Of a stretch of DNA of 14,845 nucleotides, positions 1-7,271 are shown one piece after another. The stretch comes from an uncultured Clostridia bacterium. GTDB taxonomy: Bacteria > Bacillota > Clostridia > Oscillospirales > CAG-272. The translations under genes and the position numbers were made by a program. The first letter of the stretch is position 1, and each line of letters opens with the position of its first letter. A model generated the notes under the pieces. It was given only the letters and a program-made list of their open reading frames with translations. It ran no database searches and had not been told where the DNA came from. The DNA lies in NCBI GenBank assembly GCA_904502015.1, contig CAJGEA010000027.1:1-14845 (forward strand), written 5' to 3'.

Positions 1-26
1 CCGATAAGGAATATTGCTGTTTTACC

Positions 27-82
27 TGTAGGGGCGCCCCTGTGTGGGCGCCCATGGGAGGCCACATAGGGCCTCCCCTACA
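27..82. repeat. Palindromic short repeat with TGTAGGGG inverted ends
   Basis: The ends are TGTAGGGG (27-34) and CCCCTACA (75-82), an exact 8-bp inverted repeat. Inside are two nested hairpins: GGGCGCCC at 32-39 and again at 46-53, then GGGAGGCC (56-63) against GGCCTCCC (70-77) around a short ACATA-containing loop. The design (short terminal inverted repeats, no coding capacity, strong secondary structure) fits a REP- or MITE-like intergenic repeat. No second copy of this exact repeat is in the window, so calling it dispersed is inference. Confidence 0.6.
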
Positions 83-97
83 GCGGCTAAATAAACA

Positions 98-119
98 CCC
101 CGATAAACCCCAATTTGAA
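98..119 (+). repeat. Solitary terminus of the A/B/D repeat family
   Basis: CCCCGATAAACCCCAATTTG followed by AA matches the right end of element A (4598-4616) and of element B (8791-8812), and is the inverse of the left ends of B and D. The shared flank AGCACAC follows both here (119-125) and at element B (8814-8820). No element body lies upstream inside the window, so this is either the edge of a copy reduced to its terminus or the end of a rearranged copy. Confidence 0.6.
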
Positions 120-150
120 AGCACACCGCCCATAGAAAGGAGGCAGAGCC

Positions 151-3100
151 ATGTATCCCTACATATCCGTGAGCTACGCGAGCGAGAATGCCCGAAGTGC
201 TGAGCGCATCTGCGATCTTTTGTCGCGCTACGGCTTTCGCTACGAGCGCGTACCCGACGGCCGTGAGCCCTCGGCGCGCGCGGGCGTCATTTCGGGCGCC
301 GAGGCGCTGGTGGTGCTGACCTCTCCCGCCGCGGCGGCGCGGGAGGTGATTGCCTCCGACGTGCGACTGGGGCTGGGGCTCAGCCGCCCCGTGCTCTGCG
401 TCAGCGTGGAGCCAAACGAGCTGGACGACCGCTTTTGCGGCGGCGGTGAAGCGGGGGCTATCCTGATTCCGTCACCCGCGCAGGATTCCGATCCACTGGC
501 GGTGGCGCTGTTCGTGCATCGCCTCATGATCCGCCGTCTGTGTCGGTTGGACGAGTGCTTCACCTCCCTTTTGTGCGCCGACGATGCCTACGGGCGAGCC
601 ATTGAGTGCGCCGTTCGCGCTCACGTGGGGGATGCCGACGCGCAGTTTGCGCTGGGCTGTGCCTACGAGTCGGGTGACGGCGTGCCCACCCGTGAGGACG
701 AGGCGGCCCTGTGGCTGGAGCGTGCCGCGCTGGCGGGGCTGACCTGCGCGCAGGTGCGCATTGGCGAATACTATTTGCGCGGCGTGGGGGTAGAACGCGA
801 TCCCGCCCGTGCGTTGTCCTTCTTTTCCTCCGCCGCCCGTGCGGGGGACGTGCGCGGCGTGTACCACGTGGGACTCTGCTACCTGTACGGAAGGGGCGTT
901 CTGCGTGATCCCTCCTACGCCGTGACCTTCCTGCTCCGTGCCGCGCGGCAGGGCTATGCCCCTGCCTGCTATCGGCTGGGTATTCTTTACCGTGACGGTG
1001 AGGGCGTTCCCGCCAATCACAAACGAGCCGTGGCTTGTATGTATGCCGCCGTGGTGAGCTCGGCGACGGCCATCCGCGCGGACGGAGGTATGTCTCCCGG
1101 GGGCATGAGCGTTACGCTTCGCCGCCGCGCGCCGGGCGGATTTCGCGCGGTATCCCTCCGCCATATGCGGAGGAGCAGGCTGGTTCCCTTGATGGAGGCC
1201 CGCGCGGCCGCCAAGGGACACGGATGGACCGATGCCGAGCGATCCCATGCCACCCTGCGCTTGATGGGGCGCTGTCGCTATACCTCTTGCGGCTACGCCG
1301 AGGACGGCTGGCTGGCGGGGGAGTACAACCGCTTCCTTGCCGACGAGGGGGGCGCGTGGGACGCGCGATGGCGGGAGAGCCGCACGTCCGCGGGTCGCTC
1401 TCGTGTCGATGAACGAGGGGCTGTCGAGCTTCCCGTATGGACCTGCCGCGAGGCGGCCGAGGCGGCGGCGGAGCTGGGCCATCTACTGGCGCTGGGATGC
1501 CCCGAGGGGGGCATTCTGCCCGCCCCCACTCGCGCCCTTTCGTGGTATCGCTTTGCCGCGGGGCAGGGGAGCAGCCGCGCCATGTTCTACCTTGGCGACG
1601 CCTATCGAACGGGTCGGGGCGTTCCCCGTGACCCCGAGGGGGCGGTACGGCTCTATACCTATGCTGCCAACCTCAAATGCGAGGAGGCGCAGTTCGCGCT
1701 GGGCGTGTGCTGTGAGCGCGGCGAGGGAACGGATCAGAATTTCACCGAGGCGGCGCGCCGTTACGAGCAGGCGGCCAGACAGGGCTACGCTCCTGCGGCC
1801 TGCAATCTGGGCGGCTGTTACCTTGACGGCCGCGGCGTTGCCCGCGACGATACGGTGGCGGTTGAATGGTTTACCCGCGCGTCGGACGCGCGAGAGAGCG
1901 CCGCAGCCTGCCGCCTTGCGCTCTGCTACGAGCTGGGGCGCGGGGTGGAAAGGGACGCTGAGGAGGCGTTTGCCCTTTACCACACGGCGGCACGGGGCGG
2001 CTCTGCCTATGCGCTCTACCGCCTGGGGCTTATGTATGACCACGGCATTTTGTCCGATTGTGACGCGGGGGAGCACCGTCTGACCGACGACGTTACCCTT
2101 CTTGAGCAGCTTTTGTTTGAAAATTCGGTTCGTGAGACGGTTTCTGCCGAGGAGGCCCATGATGACGGCGCACACCTTGCGGTGTCGGTGGGTGACAGGA
2201 CGACGCCTGCGGATGATGGCGGCGTGTATCTTCTGCCGCCGCGCGCTGCCTATGCCGCCCGTCTGTATGAGCAGGCGGCGGTCAGCGGTGTGCCCGACGC
2301 GGCGTACGCGATGGCCATGTGCTGTCGGGACTTTCGCGGCGATCATCTTCGTGAGCAACGCCGTGAGCGGCGTCACGAGTGGCAGGAGGTGCCGTGGCTG
2401 ATCCGCGCGGCGGACGGAGGCCACCTCCAAGCCATCTACGAGTTAGGTATGTGCTATTTTGACGGGCGGGGCACGGTGCGCGACCGTGTGCGCGCCTACG
2501 CCTGCTTTGAACGTGCCGCAGATCTGTGGCGCCAATGGCAGGACTCTGAACCAGCCGCTGAATCGGCCGCTAAACCGGCCGCCGAGGCTCTGCCGACCGG
2601 CGGACTTTCCCGACGGGACGCGGCGGGCTGCGCCATTTACATGATGGGGTACTGCACCCTATATAGCCTGCTGGATGGGCGGCGGGAGCCCCTCATCCCC
2701 GCGCCCGGCTCCCCCGAGGTGCTGCGCGCCGCCGAGCTGTTCTCCGAGGCGGCTGAAACCGACCACATCAGCGCCATCACCGCGCTGGGCGATCTCGCGG
2801 CGTACGGATTTCTCCCCGCTGACACCGCTGGCGCCGTTGACACCGCTGGCGCCGCTGACACCGTTGACACCGCTGGCGCCGATGACGGGGGCAGGGATTC
2901 GCGGGCGGCGGCTCTGGAGCTGTACGAACGCGCCGCGCGGTTGGCGGGCACGGTGGAAAAGAGCATCGCGCCCCACGCCGTGGACGCCATGCTCAGCCTG
3001 GCCGAGCATCTGCTCCGCGAGGGCAAGGCGCTGGAATCCGCGGGCGATCGCGAGGGTGCCGATCGCGCCCGTACCGAGGCGTGGCGATACCTGGCCGGTG

Positions 3101-4257
3101 CCGCCGAGCTGGGTAGCACCGACGCGCAGGTAGGCATGGCGTACTGCGCCCATTTTGGATACGGAACGCCCGAGAACCGCGACACCGCCGCATGGTTTTT
3201 GCGCCGCGCCGAGCATAGCGCGGGCGGACATCGGTTGGCGTCCCTGTTTATGGGTGATATACTATACGCAGGTGGGGCTGACCGCCCTGCCGCCATGGCC
3301 GCGTATCGGCGTGCCGCGGCGGAACACACGCACGAGCGCTCAACCGAGTCGGTTACACTGGCGGTGCGCCGCCGCGTGCGTGCCGAGACCGAGGAGCGGG
3401 TGCGCGCCGAGGCGTTGTATCGCTTGGCGGCGATTGGCGCGGCGTATTTGGACACGCGCGACACGGCTGGCGCGCTTGATGCATCGGAAAGTCCTTTTGG
3501 CTACCTGCTCCAAGCGGTGCTGGCGGGACACGAGACGGCCGTGCGGGATCTCGCACTCATGTACGCCCACGAGGTCGAGCGCAGGGACAGCGCGGCCCGT
3601 CCGGCAATCCCCAACGCCAAACGCTCCCGTTCCCACCGCGCCCGTGCGACGGTGGAGGCGCTGGCGGTGTATCGGAGTCAGATGACTCTTCCCCCCTTGA
3701 CCGCCTGCATGACCGATTACTATACCGCCCTGTGGCCCTGTCCCGTTCCCTTTGAGCGGCGGATGACCGTGGGCGCGATGGACGGCGACCTGCCCACGTA
3801 CGCGACGGCTCCCGTGAGCGTCGCTATGCGTGCCGAGGCGCTGAATTATCTGGGTGACTGTTGCTTTTTCGGGCACGGACTGCCCGAGGACGCGGCGGCG
3901 GCCGTCGCTTGCTATACGGCGGCGGTGGCCGTGGCGGCTGAATTGAAGCCGCGGCGCGGCGATCGCCTCCCCGAGGGCGTGGCGTGGGCGCATTACAGTC
4001 TGGGCTGGTGTCGGCTGCGCGGCGTGGGCTGCTTACCCAACGAGCACGAGGCGGTACGGCATTTCCGCGCCGCGCCGAGCCACGCCGAGGCGTGCTTTGC
4101 GCTGGCAGATTGCTGTGAGCGTGGCGTGGGGATGGACGCCTCCAACGTCTACGAAGCATTTAAGTACTACCGCCGAGCACACAAGCTGGGGCACCCCAAG
4201 GCCGCCCACCACGTCCGCCTCATGGAGCAACGCCTCCGAGACGCGCACGGGGAGTAA
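151..4257 (+). CDS. TIR-like domain / Sel1-repeat giant protein
   Basis: A 1,368-residue protein with no signal peptide or membrane segment, so probably cytoplasmic. The start at 151 is preceded by AAAGGAGG (136-143). Residues 1 to about 140 resemble a TIR fold: YISVSYAS at the N-terminus (strand A and the BB-side Ser), a hydrophobic ALVVLTSP strand near 51-59 and SRPVLCVSV near 78-86. The rest is dominated by Sel1-like (TPR-related) repeats of the form AxxxLGxxYxxGxGVxxDxxxAxxxYxxAA, clear near residues 161-300, 450-650, 750-790, 985-1040 and 1270-1360, separated by less regular linkers. Sel1 repeats generally bind proteins; TIR domains either signal by homotypic contact or hydrolyse NAD. 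At the position where NADase TIRs carry Glu there appears to be Asp70, so catalysis is uncertain. The gene stands alone, followed by a repeat element. Base composition is GC-rich like its neighbours, so recent transfer is not indicated. The Sel1 call is secure; TIR is likely; biological role unknown. Confidence 0.85.
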   Translation: MYPYISVSYASENARSAERICDLLSRYGFRYERVPDGREPSARAGVISGAEALVVLTSPAAAAREVIASDVRLGLGLSRPVLCVSVEPNELDDRFCGGGEAGAILIPSPAQDSDPLAVALFVHRLMIRRLCRLDECFTSLLCADDAYGRAIECAVRAHVGDADAQFALGCAYESGDGVPTREDEAALWLERAALAGLTCAQVRIGEYYLRGVGVERDPARALSFFSSAARAGDVRGVYHVGLCYLYGRGVLRDPSYAVTFLLRAARQGYAPACYRLGILYRDGEGVPANHKRAVACMYAAVVSSATAIRADGGMSPGGMSVTLRRRAPGGFRAVSLRHMRRSRLVPLMEARAAAKGHGWTDAERSHATLRLMGRCRYTSCGYAEDGWLAGEYNRFLADEGGAWDARWRESRTSAGRSRVDERGAVELPVWTCREAAEAAAELGHLLALGCPEGGILPAPTRALSWYRFAAGQGSSRAMFYLGDAYRTGRGVPRDPEGAVRLYTYAANLKCEEAQFALGVCCERGEGTDQNFTEAARRYEQAARQGYAPAACNLGGCYLDGRGVARDDTVAVEWFTRASDARESAAACRLALCYELGRGVERDAEEAFALYHTAARGGSAYALYRLGLMYDHGILSDCDAGEHRLTDDVTLLEQLLFENSVRETVSAEEAHDDGAHLAVSVGDRTTPADDGGVYLLPPRAAYAARLYEQAAVSGVPDAAYAMAMCCRDFRGDHLREQRRERRHEWQEVPWLIRAADGGHLQAIYELGMCYFDGRGTVRDRVRAYACFERAADLWRQWQDSEPAAESAAKPAAEALPTGGLSRRDAAGCAIYMMGYCTLYSLLDGRREPLIPAPGSPEVLRAAELFSEAAETDHISAITALGDLAAYGFLPADTAGAVDTAGAADTVDTAGADDGGRDSRAAALELYERAARLAGTVEKSIAPHAVDAMLSLAEHLLREGKALESAGDREGADRARTEAWRYLAGAAELGSTDAQVGMAYCAHFGYGTPENRDTAAWFLRRAEHSAGGHRLASLFMGDILYAGGADRPAAMAAYRRAAAEHTHERSTESVTLAVRRRVRAETEERVRAEALYRLAAIGAAYLDTRDTAGALDASESPFGYLLQAVLAGHETAVRDLALMYAHEVERRDSAARPAIPNAKRSRSHRARATVEALAVYRSQMTLPPLTACMTDYYTALWPCPVPFERRMTVGAMDGDLPTYATAPVSVAMRAEALNYLGDCCFFGHGLPEDAAAAVACYTAAVAVAAELKPRRGDRLPEGVAWAHYSLGWCRLRGVGCLPNEHEAVRHFRAAPSHAEACFALADCCERGVGMDASNVYEAFKYYRRAHKLGHPKAAHHVRLMEQRLRDAHGE
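2821..2883 (+). repeat. In-frame 18-bp minisatellite in the TIR-Sel1 gene
   Basis: Three copies of an 18-bp unit, GACACCGCTGGCGCC plus a variable last codon (2821-2838, 2839-2856, 2866-2883), are interrupted by a 9-bp half unit (2857-2865). They encode DTAGA-type repeats around residues 891-911, in a linker between Sel1 blocks. The units are multiples of three, so copy-number change would keep the frame. Confidence 0.9.
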
Positions 4258-4263
4258 GGAGAA

Positions 4264-4370
4264 GGCTCTTCAAATTTGGATTTGTGCCTGCGGCACGGCT
4301 CTAGCTCGGGATAGGTTGTCTCGCGCTTGCCATCTCACCCGACGGAATGGCTCTTCAAATTTGGAGTTGT
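4264..4370 (+). repeat. 22-bp direct repeat pair after the TIR-Sel1 gene
   Basis: GGCTCTTCAAATTTGGA starts at 4264 and at 4349 and both copies continue for 22 bp with one mismatch, 85 bp apart. The second copy merges into the left terminus of element A (from 4354), so the first is probably a terminus left by another copy or by an imprecise rearrangement. The 60-odd bases between them contain nothing I recognise. Confidence 0.7.
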
Positions 4371-4617
4371 AGGGGAGTACGCTGGGGGAACTTCTTGAAA
4401 GCCTCCTCACTTCGTTCGGTGCGAATTTGCCTTCGGCAAATATCGCGAAGTTCCCCCAGACCCCCTCAAGAACCTTCAAAAAATATTGCCAAAAGATATT
4501 GTCAAATATATATTTTTCAAGTTTTTTGAAGTCCAGAAACTTTTTTTCAAAAAAGTTTCTGGTGGGGTGCAGGGGCAACGCCCCTGCGTGCTCGCCTCCC
4601 CGATAAACCCCAACTTA
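4354..4617 (+). mobile_element. MITE-like hairpin element, copy A
   Basis: A non-coding element of about 264 bp with imperfect inverted ends: TTCAAATTTGG...GTAGGGG at the left and CCCCGATAAACCCCAACTT at the right. Inside, in order, are a long stem GGGGGAACTTC (4384-4394) with GAAGTTCCCCC (4447-4457) enclosing ATTTGCC-TTC-GGCAAAT (4425-4441); an AT-rich middle; the stem CCAGAAAC...GTTTCTGG (4533-4562); and the perfect hairpin GCAGGGGC-AAC-GCCCCTGC (4569-4587). It is homologous along its length, in inverted orientation, to 8489-8812. It fills most of the gap before gpsA, so its hairpins probably act as transcript ends. No transposase is in the window; calling it mobile is inference from inverted ends plus dispersed copies. 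Confidence 0.75.
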
Positions 4618-4663
4618 ACTAACGAAAAAGAACAAACGTTCACGAAAGGACCACGGATCACCT

Positions 4664-5635
4664 ATGAACATTACCGTCATTGGCTGCGGCCGCTGGGGCT
4701 CGCTCATCACATGGTATCTCGCCTCCCGCAAGGGGCATACCGTGACGCTGTACGGGCGAGCCACTTCGGCGCACATGCAACGCTTCCTTGCTGAGCGGCG
4801 CAACGATCTGCTCACCCTGCCCGATAGCGTAAAGCTCACAACCGAGCTCTCGTCCTGCGCCGACCCCGCCTGCGAGATCATTGTCATTTCGGTGGGGGCA
4901 CAGGGCTTGCGCGCGCTCTTTGAGGAAATGCGCCCACTGAATCTGAAGGACAAAACGGTGGTGCTCTGTATGAAGGGCATCGAGGCCGAGAGCGGCAAAC
5001 GCCTCTCCGAGATCGCCGCCGAGCTGCTGGATTCCTCCATGAAGGTGGCAGTGTGGGTTGGCCCCGGCCACGTGCAGGAGTTCTACGCGGGTATCCCCAA
5101 CTGCATGGTCATTGATAGCGAGGATGATGCCACCAAGCGGATGCTGGTGCGCGAATTCTCGGGCGACATCATTCGTTTCTACTACGGCGAGGATCTCATT
5201 GGCAGCGAGATCGGCGCGGCGGCCAAGAACGTCGTGGGTATCGCCGCCGGTATGCTGGACGGCATGGGACTGACCACCCTCAAGGGTGCGCTGATGTCCC
5301 GCGGCACGCGGGAGATCTACCGTCTGATCGAGGCGATGGGAGGCAACGGTATGTCGGCGTACGGGCTCTGCCACCTCGGTGACTACGAGGCGACGGTGTT
5401 CTCCCGCTTCAGCCACAACCGCGCGTTTGGAGAGGCGTTCGTGCGAGGTGAGTCTTACAGTCAGCTCGCCGAGGGCTACGCCACGGTGCGTGCGCTGGTG
5501 GTGCTGGGGCGCGTCTACCACGTCGATCTGCCCATCTGCCAAGCCGTGTATAACATTCTGTATCAAGGCGCGTCCCTGCGCGACGAGCTGGAGATCCTCT
5601 TCGACCGCGGCATCACGCGGGAATTTCATATGTGA
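4664..5635 (+). CDS. gpsA: Glycerol-3-phosphate dehydrogenase [NAD(P)+]
   Basis: Cytoplasmic enzyme that reduces dihydroxyacetone phosphate to sn-glycerol 3-phosphate, the backbone for phospholipid synthesis. At 323 residues it is near the usual length of about 330. The N-terminal Rossmann motif is GCGRWG (residues 7-12); MKGIE (103-107) corresponds to the conserved T/MKGIE; GPGH (133-136) replaces the more usual GPSH; KN at 188-189 in the EIGAAAKNVVGIAAGMLDG block supplies the expected catalytic Lys; HLGD (237-240) and NRAFG (252-256) match the C-terminal substrate-binding domain. The start is fixed by the Rossmann motif beginning at residue 3; the AAAGGA at 4645-4650 is about 13 bases upstream, a little far. 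Many clostridia have plsY and der next to gpsA; here it is monocistronic between repeat-element copies. Confidence 0.94.
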   Translation: MNITVIGCGRWGSLITWYLASRKGHTVTLYGRATSAHMQRFLAERRNDLLTLPDSVKLTTELSSCADPACEIIVISVGAQGLRALFEEMRPLNLKDKTVVLCMKGIEAESGKRLSEIAAELLDSSMKVAVWVGPGHVQEFYAGIPNCMVIDSEDDATKRMLVREFSGDIIRFYYGEDLIGSEIGAAAKNVVGIAAGMLDGMGLTTLKGALMSRGTREIYRLIEAMGGNGMSAYGLCHLGDYEATVFSRFSHNRAFGEAFVRGESYSQLAEGYATVRALVVLGRVYHVDLPICQAVYNILYQGASLRDELEILFDRGITREFHM

Positions 5636-5647
5636 CAGCCAAGCCCC

Positions 5648-5715
5648 TTAAATTGGGGTTTATGGGGGTACGGGCATGCAGGGGTGAGACCCATGCTCGT
5701 AAATCCGAATTTGAA
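5648..5715 (-). repeat. Shortened copy (D) of the MITE-like element
   Basis: The left end TTAAATTGGGGTTTATGGGG and the right end AAATCCGAATTTGAA match the termini of elements A and B, but only about 68 bp lie between them. The interior keeps one degenerate stem, ACGGGCATG (5670-5678) against CATGCTCGT (5692-5700), in place of the GCAGGGGC hairpin. It begins 12 bp after the gpsA stop codon. It looks like an internal-deletion derivative with both ends kept, as MITE relatives often are. Confidence 0.65.
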
Positions 5716-5726
5716 GAAGCAAAGAA

Positions 5727-5763
5727 AACCCCCGCCCTGCGCGCGATGCGAAAGGCGGGGGTT
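5727..5763. terminator. Shared terminator between convergent gpsA and CD1247-like gene
   Basis: AACCCCCGCC (5727-5736) pairs with GGCGGGGGTT (5754-5763) around a 17-base loop. Read on the minus strand it is followed by TTTTC, giving a standard intrinsic terminator for the efp-CD1247 unit; read on the plus strand it is followed by a T-rich ATTATTTCTTTG, which could also stop gpsA transcription. Confidence 0.8.
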
Positions 5764-5785
5764 ATTATTTCTTTGTTATGACGGA

Positions 5786-6280
5786 TCAATCCTGATCGTC
5801 GCCGTCGAGGGCCTTGAGGTCGTCCTCGTCCACGATGCACTCGAACTTCTCGCCGCAAGCGGGGCAACGGAGGTTCTCGGGGTCAAGGGTGGCGTCGAAA
5901 TTGATTACGTCGCCGCAAGCGGGGCAGACGATCTCGAAAAACTCGCCGTCGTCCTCCTCGTCTTCGTCGTCAAAGCCGCAATCAAAGTCGCAATCGCAGC
6001 AGTTGCCGTCGCAGTCGTCGTCAAACTCGTCACAGCAGAAGTCGTCGTCCTCGTCGTCGAGGTCGAGCAGAACCTCCTCTACGTCGCCGAGATCCTCGTC
6101 GAGCTCCTCGCAGTAGTCGTGGACCTCGTCGATCTGGGCCTGCAGGCTGTCGATCTTGTCTGCCATTTTCTCAACGATATCCACCAGAGCGGCAATGATC
6201 TTGCCCTCCTTGGTCGAAGCGTCCAGCTCAACGCCGTCAAACAGACCCTTCAGATAGGTTGCCTTTTCGAGCATAGCCAT
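5786..6280 (-). CDS. CD1247-type zinc-ribbon acidic protein
   Basis: A 164-residue protein. Residues 1-60 form a conserved helical N-terminal domain (MLEKATYLKGLFDGVELDAS and a heptad-like KMADKIDSLQAQIDEV region, likely coiled coil). The middle is extremely acidic and carries closely spaced Cys (FCCDEF, DCDGNCCDCDFDCG, about residues 80-102). The C-terminus has a CPACG...CPACG zinc ribbon (about 119-142). I recognise the family as the CD1247 N-terminal-domain proteins of clostridia, found beside efp as here; the molecular function is not known to me. The start has a clear AAGGAGG 8 bases upstream on the minus strand. It lies 92 bp downstream of efp and probably shares its transcript. The second Cys-rich acidic patch suggests further metal binding, which is inference. 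Confidence 0.85.
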   Translation of the reverse strand: MAMLEKATYLKGLFDGVELDASTKEGKIIAALVDIVEKMADKIDSLQAQIDEVHDYCEELDEDLGDVEEVLLDLDDEDDDFCCDEFDDDCDGNCCDCDFDCGFDDEDEEDDGEFFEIVCPACGDVINFDATLDPENLRCPACGEKFECIVDEDDLKALDGDDQD

Positions 6281-6372
6281 GATACGTCCTCCTTATAGTT
6301 GGGTATAGTGCGCCGCCTCGCGGGCGGCAAGGGATGGGAGCCTGTCCGCATGCGCGATTTACGCGCCGCGGG

Positions 6373-6930
6373 TTACGCGCGGGACAGGTACTCGCCGGTG
6401 CGGGTATCGATCTTGAGCTTTTCGCCGATGTTGATGAACAGCGGAACCTTAACCACAGCGCCGGTCTCGAGGGTAGCGGGCTTGAGGGTGTTGGTGGCGG
6501 TGTTGCCTGCAAAGCCGGGCTCGGTGTCGATAACCTCAAGCTCCACGAATGTGGGGGGCTCAACGCCGAGGATGGTGCCCTTGTAGGAGATGATCTTGCA
6601 CATCATCTCTTCCTTGACGAACTGGAAGTTCTCGCCAACCTGATCGTGACCGATGAGAGTCTCCTCCCAGGTCTCGGTGTCCATGAAGTGATAGAGATCA
6701 CCGTCATCGTAGGAGTACTGCATATCTCTGCGCTCGATGTAGGCGTTCTCAAACTTGTCGGTGGGGTTAAAGGTGCGCTCGACCACGCCGCCGCTGATGC
6801 AGTTCTTGATCTTGGCGCGCACGAATGCGGCACCCTTACCGGGCTTAACGTGCTGGAATTCGATGACCTGATAGACGACGCCGTCCATGTCAAACGTGAT
6901 GCCGTTCTTAAAATCGCCGGCTACTACCAT
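6373..6930 (-). CDS. efp: Translation elongation factor P
   Basis: A 185-residue protein, the standard length for EF-P, which binds the ribosome between the P and E sites and relieves stalling at polyproline. The N-terminal KOW-like domain begins MVVAGDFKNG and contains HVKPGKGAAFVR; the tip residue of that loop is Lys32, the residue modified in many bacteria. Two OB-type domains follow, ending in the conserved GEKLKIDTRTGEYLSRA. The reading frame is open up to 7017, but the start at 6930 is chosen because it matches the family N-terminus and has GGAGG about 9 bases upstream, whereas the upstream extension overlaps the promoter. First gene of a minus-strand unit with the CD1247-like gene. No EF-P modification enzyme (epmA/epmB/ymfI type) is visible in the window. 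Confidence 0.97.
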   Translation of the reverse strand: MVVAGDFKNGITFDMDGVVYQVIEFQHVKPGKGAAFVRAKIKNCISGGVVERTFNPTDKFENAYIERRDMQYSYDDGDLYHFMDTETWEETLIGHDQVGENFQFVKEEMMCKIISYKGTILGVEPPTFVELEVIDTEPGFAGNTATNTLKPATLETGAVVKVPLFINIGEKLKIDTRTGEYLSRA

Positions 6931-7008
6931 AGGAATATACCTCCAAAATATTGATTTCGCGGGAGCGTGTCCGAAGCGGATCCGCGCCCGACTATATAGA
7001 TACAGCTT

Positions 7009-7037
7009 ATTATACACTATTTTTTCTTGATTGACAA
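7009..7037 (-). promoter_or_regulatory. Sigma-A promoter for efp
   Basis: On the minus strand, TTGTCA (7032-7037) and TATAAT (7009-7014) are separated by exactly 17 bp, giving an expected start near 7002 and a leader of about 70 bases before efp. It is divergent from the yicC promoter. Confidence 0.85.
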
Positions 7038-7042
7038 GGGGG

Positions 7043-7090
7043 TTGCCCGATTTTTTTCAAAAAAACCGCATTTTTTTTGCGTCGGGGCAA
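7043..7090. other. T/A-tract inverted repeat in the divergent promoter region
   Basis: TTGCCCGA (7043-7050) faces TCGGGGCAA (7082-7090) with one bulge. Between them lie a self-complementary TTTTTTTCAAAAAAA (7051-7065) and GCATTTTTTTTGC (7068-7080). It sits between the efp and yicC promoters. It could be a bent or extrudable DNA element or an old terminator; no protein-binding site is recognised. Confidence 0.45.
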
Positions 7091-7171
7091 AAAGGAGGTG
7101 GCAAAACGTCCAAAAAATCTTGGCGGAATAGGGGCGCGAATGAAATAATTACCAAAAATCAAGCAAACGTG

Positions 7172-7200
7172 TTGACAAGCCTTTCTTTGTGTAGTAAAAT
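7172..7200 (+). promoter_or_regulatory. Sigma-A promoter for yicC-remA
   Basis: A perfect TTGACA (7172-7177), a 17-bp spacer and TAAAAT (7195-7200). Transcription would start near 7207, leaving a leader of about 65 bases before the GTG start of yicC. Confidence 0.85.
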
Positions 7201-7235
7201 ATTATTATCTATGTAGTTATATACGCGCCCTGTAA

Positions 7236-7263
7236 GGGGAGTCCCCGCAAGGGGAGAAGGGAG
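7236..7263 (+). promoter_or_regulatory. yicC leader with two mutually exclusive mini-hairpins over the RBS
   Basis: GGGG (7236-7239), CCCC (7243-7246) and GGGG (7251-7254) are arranged so that the CCCC can pair with either run of G, through an AGT loop or a GCAA loop. The second pairing covers the start of the purine-rich GGGGAGAAGGGAG that contains the ribosome binding site (AAGGGAG 7257-7263). A simple translational switch is possible, but stems of four pairs are short. Confidence 0.4.
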
Positions 7264-7271
7264 ATACGCCC

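Noticed and set aside
472..1482. 336-codon frame antisense to the TIR-Sel1 gene
   Set aside because: A shadow of the GC-rich sense gene, with no RBS or recognisable domain.
4658..5629. 323-codon frame antisense to gpsA
   Set aside because: The sense strand has a complete Rossmann and catalytic motif set; the antisense product is not recognisable.
5684..6298. 204-codon plus-strand frame over the CD1247-like gene
   Set aside because: Its Val/Leu-rich translation is the antisense of GAC/GAG-rich acidic codons; the minus-strand gene has an RBS, a zinc ribbon and an efp neighbour.
7031..7216. 61-codon frame in the efp-yicC divergent region
   Set aside because: It overlaps both promoters and a T/A-tract inverted repeat and has no RBS.
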